This document shows positions 1-4,429 of a DNA stretch of 7,752 nucleotides, piece after piece. Source of the DNA: Bacillota bacterium (GTDB lineage Bacteria > Bacillota_E > JAJZYS01 > JAJYTV01); assembly GCA_021845645.1 (NCBI GenBank), contig JAJZVM010000182.1:1-7752 (forward strand). Reading direction: 5' to 3'. How positions within the stretch are numbered: position 1 is the stretch's first letter; every line of letters begins with the position of its first letter. Both the position numbers and the translations under genes were made by a program. The notes beneath the pieces are model-generated. The model was not told where the DNA came from. It was given only the letters and a program-made list of their open reading frames with translations, and did not search any database.

Positions 1-77
1 ATCCCACCGTGAGGCCGTGGCCTACCACCCCGACCCTACGGTACAATCCCGCCCCCCAATTTGTCAACCTGCCCTAA
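1..77. other. Upstream flank of the peptide array
   Basis: No gene is visible here. A small inverted repeat, AGGCC/GGCCT (12-16 and 19-23), is present. A -10-like TACAAT lies at 42-47, but no convincing -35 box sits 16-18 bases before it. By the 192-nt period of the downstream array, a ribosome site would be expected at 61-66 and an ATG at 75-77. The sequence instead reads TTGTCA and TAA. The real promoter of the peptide-EAL operon may lie here or outside the window. Confidence 0.4.
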
Positions 78-245
78 CCTGCTTGGTTGCGAGCCCTTAT
101 CGCCGCCGTAATCCTTGCCATCCCCGCCCTGGCCGTTGCCCAGACTCCCGCGTCCCCGCTCACCGCCAGCGCACATTCTAGCCACTACTTCGCGGTCCTC
201 GCCCCGAGCTCCTCATCCGCTCCTAGCAATCCACCCTGCCTGTAA
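78..245 (+). pseudogene. Peptide precursor copy 1, start lost or atypical
   Basis: This is the first of three tandem peptide-precursor copies. From 78 to the TAA at 243-245 the frame aligns with copy 2 without any indel (55 codons). It keeps the hydrophobic segment AAVILAIPALAVA and the C-terminal tail SSSSAPSNPPCL. A TAA codon (75-77) sits exactly where copies 2 and 3 have ATG, and there is no AGGAGG upstream. The only ordinary start left is TTG at 87, which would give a 52-aa product with no visible ribosome site. Differences from copy 2 in the last nine codons are mostly synonymous (four synonymous, one replacement, Ala to Cys). The protein was therefore under selection, and start loss is either recent or translation begins unusually. 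It is annotated as a probable pseudogene, but a functional TTG-started gene is not excluded. Confidence 0.5.
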
Positions 246-252
246 TCCGCAT

Positions 253-258
253 AGGAGG
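253..258 (+). promoter_or_regulatory. Strong ribosome binding site of peptide copy 2
   Basis: A perfect AGGAGG lies 8 nt before the ATG at 267. This near-ideal site strongly supports translation of a 56-aa ORF that would otherwise be overlooked. Confidence 0.85.
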
Positions 259-266
259 TTTTGCAC

Positions 267-437
267 ATGCAGCGCATCATTGACGTGCTCGTCGCCGCGG
301 TGATCCTCGCCATCCCCGCCCTGGCAGTCGCCCTGGTTCCCGCGTCCTCGCTCGCGCCTAGTGTCGCGACCTATAACCACGCCATCCTCACGCCGGTCGC
401 TTCCTCTTCCGCTCCCAGTAATCCGCCGGCCCTGTAA
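267..437 (+). CDS. Small secreted peptide precursor, copy 2 (putative pheromone)
   Basis: This is a 56-aa ORF (ATG 267, TAA 435-437) behind a perfect AGGAGG. Residues 1-6 form a short polar start (MQRIID). Residues 7-23 are a hydrophobic segment (VLVAAVILAIPALAVAL) with a plausible signal-peptidase site after ALA. Residues 24-45 are a Pro/Ser/Ala-rich middle and 46-56 the tail SSSAPSNPPAL. The architecture matches Phr/PapR/NprX-type propeptides of RNPP quorum sensing, where the active signal is usually the C-terminal 5-10 residues. The tail sequence itself is not one I recognise. It sits 21 nt after copy 1 and 21 nt before copy 3, and is co-directional with the EAL gene at 661. The pheromone role is inferred from architecture, repetition and the nearby HTH-TPR regulators. 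A membrane micropeptide is the main alternative. Confidence 0.78.
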   Translation: MQRIIDVLVAAVILAIPALAVALVPASSLAPSVATYNHAILTPVASSSAPSNPPAL

Positions 438-444
438 GTCGCGC

Positions 445-450
445 AGGAGG
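445..450 (+). promoter_or_regulatory. Strong ribosome binding site of peptide copy 3
   Basis: A perfect AGGAGG lies 8 nt before the ATG at 459, the same motif and spacing as for copy 2. The 21-nt gap between stop and start is also identical in length to the gap before copy 2. Confidence 0.85.
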
Positions 451-458
451 TATCGCGC

Positions 459-629
459 ATGCAACGCATCCTTGGCGCTCTGATCGACGCCATGATCCTC
501 GTCATTCCAGTTCATGCCCTATCCAGGACCCCAGCCACTGTGGTCGCTACTGGAGCCCGTACGCGCCGCTACGTTAGCCGCATGAGCCCCGGTGGCTCGT
601 CCGCTCCAGGCAATCCCCCAGCACTCTAG
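459..629 (+). CDS. Small secreted peptide precursor, copy 3 (putative pheromone)
   Basis: This is a 56-aa ORF, identical in length to copy 2, from ATG 459 to TAG 627-629. It starts MQRILGALIDA, continues with a hydrophobic run (residues 12-20, MILVIPVHA) and ends GGSSAPGNPPAL. The middle (residues 25-45) is more basic than in copy 2 (RTRRYVSR) and shares almost nothing with it. In the last nine codons, five codon differences from copy 2 are synonymous and one replaces Ser by Gly, a pattern of protein-level conservation. The next start is the EAL gene at 661, 31 nt downstream with its own ribosome site, so co-transcription is likely. The signal segment is less hydrophobic and carries Asp10 and His19, so export is less certain than for copy 2. 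The signalling role is inferred. Confidence 0.75.
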   Translation: MQRILGALIDAMILVIPVHALSRTPATVVATGARTRRYVSRMSPGGSSAPGNPPAL

Positions 630-650
630 TTCCCGAAAATCTGATTGCCC

Positions 651-655
651 GGAGG
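651..655 (+). promoter_or_regulatory. Ribosome binding site fixing the start of the first EAL gene
   Basis: GGAGG lies 5 nt before the ATG at 661. It selects this start over the in-frame GTG at 592, which overlaps the end of peptide copy 3 and has no ribosome site. The second EAL gene has the same arrangement (GGAGG at 4420-4424, ATG at 4430). Confidence 0.8.
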
Positions 656-660
656 TAGCC

Positions 661-1419
661 ATGCCCACTTCGACCAACCTCGCCGCCCCTGTCCGGCTTG
701 AGGACCTCACCGTGGCTCTGCAGCCGGTCCTGGATCTTCGGACAGGTAAAGTGCACGGCTTTGAAGCCCTACTGCGCGGGCCGGCCGGTAGCGATGTCAA
801 CCCACCGTCCCTCTTCCGCCGTGCACGGCGTGAGCATTGGCTCGGTGAGCTGGAGTATCGCGCGAGGTCCCTTGCGTTCGAAGCGGCCGACCGCTTCCTC
901 CAGGGGCAGGAGGTCCTCTTCCTAAACGGGGACATCCGCTTTCCACTACCTCCGCACCGCTACCCCTACCTAGTGTTGGAGGTCAGCGAGGCGCGGAACG
1001 TCAGCCGTCACCAGGTCGAGAAGCTGCGGCAGGAAGGGCTCGATCTCTACCTGGACGACTACGGTGTTTCGCACGGCAACTTAGCACGCATTCTCGACGT
1101 GCGCCCATCAGGGCTGAAGGTCGATCGCTCCATCATCCGCGGCATCGCCGAGGACGGGAGACGCTTTGCCATGGCTCGCGCCCTGGCCGCATTGGCAAAC
1201 GATCTTGGCATGGATCTGGTCGCCGAGGGAATCGAGACGAGCGAGGACCTTGTGGCCGCCCGCCGGGCAGGCTTTACGCTGGGCCAAGGGTATTACCTAG
1301 GCCGACCTGCGCTGCGTCCAGATAGGCAAGAGATTGATCAAGTCAGCCAACTGCTGGCCAACATGATCATCGATCAGGTGACATCAGCTCGCTTCCGCCT
1401 GCTGGCTTCAACGATATAG
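661..1419 (+). CDS. Stand-alone EAL-domain protein, predicted active c-di-GMP phosphodiesterase
   Basis: This 252-aa cytosolic protein is a single EAL domain, which in this family hydrolyses cyclic di-GMP to pGpG. The expected catalytic and metal-binding residues are all visible: E35 in FEALLR, N89 in LFLN, E107 in LVLEVSE, D132-D133 in LDDYG, K153 in GLKVDR, E189 in VAEGIET and Q209 in GQGYYLGRP. The spacings D-K (21), K-E (36) and E-Q (20) fit the family. The stretch between N89 and E107 is shorter than usual, so the domain is compact. There is no GGDEF, PAS, REC or membrane segment, so regulation must come from expression or a partner. The ATG at 661 is chosen for its GGAGG and because the paralogue at 4430 starts at the matching place. 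It follows the peptide array in the same direction and is probably in one operon with it. Confidence 0.88.
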   Translation: MPTSTNLAAPVRLEDLTVALQPVLDLRTGKVHGFEALLRGPAGSDVNPPSLFRRARREHWLGELEYRARSLAFEAADRFLQGQEVLFLNGDIRFPLPPHRYPYLVLEVSEARNVSRHQVEKLRQEGLDLYLDDYGVSHGNLARILDVRPSGLKVDRSIIRGIAEDGRRFAMARALAALANDLGMDLVAEGIETSEDLVAARRAGFTLGQGYYLGRPALRPDRQEIDQVSQLLANMIIDQVTSARFRLLASTI

Positions 1420-1438
1420 CTCGCGCGCAATTATACCC

Positions 1439-1473
1439 GTACCCGGTTGTTGCCGGAAGCGGCCACCGGGTAC
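1439..1473 (+). terminator. Candidate hairpin terminator after the EAL gene
   Basis: It begins 20 nt after the EAL stop codon. GTACCCGGT (1439-1447) pairs perfectly with ACCGGGTAC (1465-1473). Inside, GCCG (1452-1455) pairs with CGGC (1460-1463) around a GAAG loop. The following bases, ATTTGTG, contain only a short T run, so intrinsic termination would be weak. The stem could also be an mRNA 3'-end stabiliser. Confidence 0.4.
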
Positions 1474-1503
1474 ATTTGTGCGTTCTCCCAGCAAGTGGCT
1501 GTT

Positions 1504-1561
1504 GCCAGGGGTTTGTAAGCAGGACAGGGACAGTTCGGCTACGCGGACAGGAGCCCCTGGC
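1504..1561. repeat. 8-bp perfect inverted repeat GCCAGGGG/CCCCTGGC
   Basis: The arms are at 1504-1511 and 1554-1561, with a 42-nt interval containing repeated GGACAG words (1522-1527, 1528-1533, 1545-1550). It could fold in RNA of either strand. Its function is unknown. Confidence 0.4.
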
Positions 1562-1661
1562 GGGCCGCGTGCCCTACGTGCCCTGATTGTGCGTCTTTGA
1601 CGAGTTCCCATGAGTCACTCGTATGATAAGACCCCTAATTAGCCTCCTGGCGGAACTGTCC
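1528..1661. repeat. 9-bp inverted repeat pair GGACAGTTC/GAACTGTCC bounding 134 nt
   Basis: The arms are GGACAGTTC (1528-1536) and GAACTGTCC (1653-1661), with partial similarity continuing inward. The size and arms would fit a miniature or decayed insertion element, but no clear target-site duplication is seen. Chance occurrence or an RNA structure remain possible. Confidence 0.3.
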
Positions 1662-1690
1662 GTCGTGGTATGCGTGTTCGGGATGGGGAA

Positions 1691-1720
1691 ATTATAAGTC
1701 CCGCTTCAGGGGGCCCTCAA
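1691..1720 (-). promoter_or_regulatory. Sigma-A-like promoter candidate on the minus strand
   Basis: Read on the minus strand, TTGAGG (1720-1715) is followed after 18 nt by a perfect TATAAT (1696-1691). It would fire into the non-coding region below 1690, where no convincing ORF follows, so a small or antisense RNA against the end of the EAL transcript is possible. A TATAAT by chance is uncommon in such GC-rich DNA, but the -35 box is only a 4/6 match. Confidence 0.35.
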
Positions 1721-1746
1721 CCACTGCGGCTCGGATGCGGTACAGA

Positions 1747-2922
1747 TCAGCCCTTGGGCGCTGAACCTAACACACGCAAGGCAGCGGCTACGCGTTCGTC
1801 ATGGGCATCCTCGAAGGATTTGGGCAGCTCGTCCCTGGAAGGCGTCACGCCCAACACGCTTGCCAAAATCCGCATAACGGCAATATCCTGCGCATCCTTC
1901 TCTCCCGCCTCTCCCGCAAGACGGCAGTACTCCTCATACGGGCGCCGCGCGCCGACCAAGTCGCCCCGCAGGACACGGCACAAGGTTTCCTCGGTCAGCA
2001 GCGAGACTAGCAAATCATACGGCAGCAAGTTTCGAGAGGACAGAGCACGACTGGCTTCCAGCAGGGCATCGTCGTAGCGTCCCATCTCGCGCAGTGCCCC
2101 AGTCAGGTTGCAGCGCGCCTTCGCACGTACCAGTTCCCGTGTCCGATTGCTTGCAATAACCCTGCGCAGCATTGGCTCGGCCCTTTCCGCTCCCAACCGT
2201 CGCCATGTGACGATGGCTTGGCCAAGTACGGCGTCGTCATGGAACTGCTTCCCCCGTAGAAGGTGCGCGGCGTAGGTGTATGCCCTACCCGCCTGTGAGT
2301 AGTGGCGCATTGCGAGCAGGACGTTAGCCTTGTTAAGAGTGGCAGCTGCAGTCTCGGACGTTAGGCCCATTCTCTTGAAGTTGCGTATTGCCTCTTCGAG
2401 TTTGTAGGCTGCCTCTACTCTACGATCAAGCTTGCCAAGCGTGATCCCCACATTGTATTGCGCTATCGCTTGCGCGCGCAGTTCCTTGGTGTGAAGGGTT
2501 TTTTGTTCGAACAGCAGGAACCAGCGCAGGGCGGGCGCATATCGGCCCGTTTCAAACCGGACCCGACCGAGCATGTGGTAGATTTCCGCATTGTGCCTGC
2601 CGTCTCCCGTGCGCCGGGAGATGAAGTAGGCACGGCCGAGCACCAACCTCGCTGCTTCGTAATCGCCTGCTTCGAAAAGGACCTTTGCCAATTCCACAAG
2701 GCGCTGGCATCGCGGCTCGCCCTGAAGGTACACCGGCAACCAGACATCCGGCTGGACCCCCAGCCCGCGCGTCAGCCGCACCAGGACAGCCGGATTAGGC
2801 GAGCGCCTGTCGGCTTCGACCATGGCGAGCCCCGACCGTGACACCTGACCAAGGGCTGCGGCGGCCGTCACGGTAAGTCCAGCCTCCACACGGCACCTGC
2901 GCAGCACGGACCCAATGCTCAT
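1747..2922 (-). CDS. HTH-TPR transcriptional regulator (RNPP-like peptide receptor), paralogue B
   Basis: This is a 391-aa predicted cytosolic DNA-binding regulator. Residues about 4-58 are an XRE-type helix-turn-helix (GLTVTAAAALGQVSRSGLAMVE). The rest is a chain of helical TPR-like hairpins, for example LAKVLFEAGDYEAARLVLGRA, HMLGRVRFETGRYAPALRWF and GALREMGRYDDALLEASRAL. This is the layout of RNPP-type regulators (PlcR, NprR, Rgg, PrgX), in which the TPR groove binds a short peptide and alters DNA binding. Asn residues in the TPR helices (QYNVG, NKANVLL, CNLTG) recall the Asn positions that hold peptides in that family. The start is placed at 2922 because MSIGSVLRR aligns with the MHIGPVLRQ start of the paralogue, and GGGGA lies 6 nt upstream. 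A GTG at 2976 would add 18 residues. It lies 71 nt after paralogue A, probably in one operon. The ligand is unproven. Confidence 0.83.
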   Translation of the reverse strand: MSIGSVLRRCRVEAGLTVTAAAALGQVSRSGLAMVEADRRSPNPAVLVRLTRGLGVQPDVWLPVYLQGEPRCQRLVELAKVLFEAGDYEAARLVLGRAYFISRRTGDGRHNAEIYHMLGRVRFETGRYAPALRWFLLFEQKTLHTKELRAQAIAQYNVGITLGKLDRRVEAAYKLEEAIRNFKRMGLTSETAAATLNKANVLLAMRHYSQAGRAYTYAAHLLRGKQFHDDAVLGQAIVTWRRLGAERAEPMLRRVIASNRTRELVRAKARCNLTGALREMGRYDDALLEASRALSSRNLLPYDLLVSLLTEETLCRVLRGDLVGARRPYEEYCRLAGEAGEKDAQDIAVMRILASVLGVTPSRDELPKSFEDAHDERVAAALRVLGSAPKG

Positions 2923-2993
2923 GAACCGTCCCCGTTCCGTAGCCCAACTCTGCATGTCTTCAGCGGTAACCAACACCTATCACTAGGGATCCT

Positions 2994-4163
2994 TTACGCT
3001 TCCAGCGCCCCGCCATCCTGCAGCAAGCGGAGCGCATCCCGCAGGCGATGTTCATGCTCCTCCTCGACGACCCGCGGCAGCTCCTCCTCCGGCGGCGGCG
3101 CTCCGAGCACCCGCGCAAGGATACGCATCGCGGCGATGTCCTGTCCCTCCCTGGGGCCCTGCACGGCATTGTAACGGCTCAATGCCCGCAAAGCGGCTGC
3201 GCGATCGTGCCTCAGGGCATGGATCAGCGTAGCCTCGGCAAGCAGACTGGCTTCGAGTGGCGCAGGCAGTTCAGCCTGCACCGAGAGGGACTTTTCGATC
3301 TCCGCCACGGCCTCGCCCAACCTGCCGATCTCGCGGAGGGCGATCGCCATGTGGGCATGGACCTTCGCGCACAGCACCGGATCCGCATCTGTATCCACGA
3401 TCTTCTGCAGAAGCGGCAGCGACGCCCTGGCGCCGTCGAGCACCCGCGCAGTGATGGCACAGCCGAGCAGCGCGTCCCCGCTGTGCCGTCTGCCTCGCAG
3501 GTAGTACGCGGCACTGCGGTACGCCTGGCGAGCCTCCCTGTGCATCCTCGCCGAAAGCAGCAGGTTCGCTTTGGCGAGCCAAGTCTTGCCCAGTTCGAAT
3601 TTGAGCTCCAATTGGCCGAACTCCGCGATCGCCTCGTCAAATCTCGGCAGGGCGTCAAGCTCCTGCCCCACCTTGGCCATGCACTGCGCGACGTTGTAGT
3701 GCACGATTGCATGCGTGCGCTTGTCGGCGCCATGCCGAATTGCGCGCTCCAGGCGGCGGAACCAGCGCAGGGCCGGCAAGTAGCGGCCCTGCGCGTAGCA
3801 CACCTGCCCGAGCAGCATGTGGATATCGCTATTGTAGCGGGCATCCCCGGACTCCCGGCTTACGCGCAACGCACGAAGCAGTGCGCGGCGGGCCGCCGCG
3901 TGGTCGCCGCTGGCGAAAAAGGCCCGCCCCAGGCGCATCAGTCGGCTGCAACGACTCTCATCCGCCAGGAATGCGGGAAGCCAAATCTCTGTCGGAATGG
4001 CCAACTTCCGCGTAAATGGGACGAGGAGTTCAGGATTGGGCGCCCTTTGTGCCGTCTCCACCATGGAAAGGTACGAGCGCGTCACACCACCGAGGGTCGC
4101 GGCCTCGGTAACGGTGAGTCCCTTCAAAAGGCGCTGCTGCCGCAGAACCGGTCCGATGTGCAT
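2994..4163 (-). CDS. HTH-TPR transcriptional regulator (RNPP-like peptide receptor), paralogue A
   Basis: This is a 389-aa paralogue of the downstream regulator, similar along its whole length including the C-terminal QDIAAMRILARVLG block. The helix-turn-helix spans about residues 4-58 (GLTVTEAATLGGVTRSYLSMVE). At least five TPR-like hairpins follow, near residues 75-102, 115-141, 155-182, 195-222 and 269-295, with typical endings such as SGDHAAARRALLRAL and IGRLGEAVAEIEKSL. Asn157 (HYNVAQ) and Asn200 (LAKANLLL) sit at positions matching those in the paralogue. The ATG at 4163 has GAGG (4174-4171) 7 nt upstream, with a promoter candidate behind it. It is divergent from the second EAL gene across 266 nt, an arrangement often seen for a regulator and its target. 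Peptide sensing is inferred from family architecture and the peptide array nearby. Confidence 0.87.
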   Translation of the reverse strand: MHIGPVLRQQRLLKGLTVTEAATLGGVTRSYLSMVETAQRAPNPELLVPFTRKLAIPTEIWLPAFLADESRCSRLMRLGRAFFASGDHAAARRALLRALRVSRESGDARYNSDIHMLLGQVCYAQGRYLPALRWFRRLERAIRHGADKRTHAIVHYNVAQCMAKVGQELDALPRFDEAIAEFGQLELKFELGKTWLAKANLLLSARMHREARQAYRSAAYYLRGRRHSGDALLGCAITARVLDGARASLPLLQKIVDTDADPVLCAKVHAHMAIALREIGRLGEAVAEIEKSLSVQAELPAPLEASLLAEATLIHALRHDRAAALRALSRYNAVQGPREGQDIAAMRILARVLGAPPPEEELPRVVEEEHEHRLRDALRLLQDGGALEA

Positions 4164-4195
4164 GGCGTGACCTCGTCACATTCTCGTAGGTAAAG

Positions 4196-4223
4196 AATAT
4201 ACCCAATGTCTGAGTGCTGTCGC
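4196..4223 (-). promoter_or_regulatory. Promoter candidate for the HTH-TPR operon with overlapping palindrome
   Basis: On the minus strand, GCGACA (4223-4218) and TATATT (4201-4196) are 16 nt apart, matching a sigma-A promoter at 4/6 and 5/6 positions. The -35 box lies inside the short palindrome GTGC-TGTC-GCAC (4214-4225). That could be an operator for autoregulation or for control of the divergent EAL gene. Confidence 0.4.
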
Positions 4224-4279
4224 ACACTACAGTGAAGTGACGGTGTCGACCAGCCCTGCTTACGCAGTCCTGCCGTCGG

Positions 4280-4322
4280 GCGTCGTCGCCTGTTGCCCGC
4301 AACCGACGCGGACCGACGACGC
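4280..4322 (+). promoter_or_regulatory. Nested hairpins in the probable leader of the second EAL gene
   Basis: GCGTCGTCG (4280-4288) pairs perfectly with CGACGACGC (4314-4322). Within it GTTG (4292-4295) pairs with CAAC (4300-4303) around CCCG. An alternative pairing, CGTCGG (4274-4279) with CCGACG (4303-4308), competes with it. If transcription starts near 4200-4240 this would be a structured 5' leader of the EAL mRNA. I do not see the conserved blocks of a known c-di-GMP riboswitch. In GC-rich DNA some of this may be chance. Confidence 0.35.
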
Positions 4323-4429
4323 GAGGGAGCGGGCAGGACCATATCCGCGCCACGCGCACCGTCCACTACAACTGCTGTGCCGATCTACCACGCGCGGAGC
4401 CCACCCAGCCAGATACTCTGGAGGCACCC

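Larger units (their letters stand above)
78..629 (+). repeat. Three tandem 192-nt coding repeats
   Basis: Three diverged copies follow at a period of 192 nt (ATG 267 to ATG 459; the copy 1 equivalent falls at 75). Each unit is a 56-codon ORF plus a 21-nt spacer. Similarity is highest over the signal-like segment and the last ten or so codons, while the middle has drifted or diversified. No indels separate the copies. Tandem gene duplication is the simplest origin. Confidence 0.8.
1420..1746. other. Convergent intergenic region rich in inverted repeats
   Basis: This 327-nt stretch separates the 3' ends of the first EAL gene and the second HTH-TPR gene. I see no credible coding sequence on either strand. 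It holds a GC-rich hairpin just after the EAL stop, an 8-bp inverted repeat (1504-1511/1554-1561), a 9-bp inverted repeat (1528-1536/1653-1661), a 6-bp one (ACGAGT 1600-1605/ACTCGT 1617-1622), and a promoter-like pair on the minus strand (1691-1720). Possible contents are terminators, a small RNA or a decayed short mobile element. Confidence 0.5.

Noticed and set aside
78..629. CRISPR or simple DNA repeat array
   Set aside because: The repeats are 192 nt, diverged mostly at third codon positions and coding; there are no short identical repeats with unique spacers.
592..660. Longer first EAL protein from GTG 592
   Set aside because: It overlaps the conserved end of peptide copy 3, has no ribosome site, and the paralogue starts at the position matching ATG 661.
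213..935. Minus-strand ORFs across the peptide array and EAL start
   Set aside because: They run antisense to genes with perfect ribosome sites and conserved synonymous patterns; their translations are low-complexity Arg/Gly/Asp sequences.
1408..1611. 67-aa minus-strand ORF after the candidate minus-strand promoter
   Set aside because: There is no ribosome site, the composition is Arg-rich, and it overlaps the EAL stop and hairpin.
2923..2976. 18-residue N-terminal extension of HTH-TPR paralogue B
   Set aside because: The paralogue begins at the residue matching M at 2922, and the extension has no counterpart or well-spaced ribosome site.
3048..4193. 381-aa plus-strand ORF
   Set aside because: Antisense shadow of HTH-TPR paralogue A in GC-rich DNA; no domain logic, while the minus strand has clear HTH and TPR motifs.
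4240..4429. c-di-GMP riboswitch in the leader of the second EAL gene
   Set aside because: The hairpins are present but I do not see the conserved sequence blocks of either known c-di-GMP riboswitch class.
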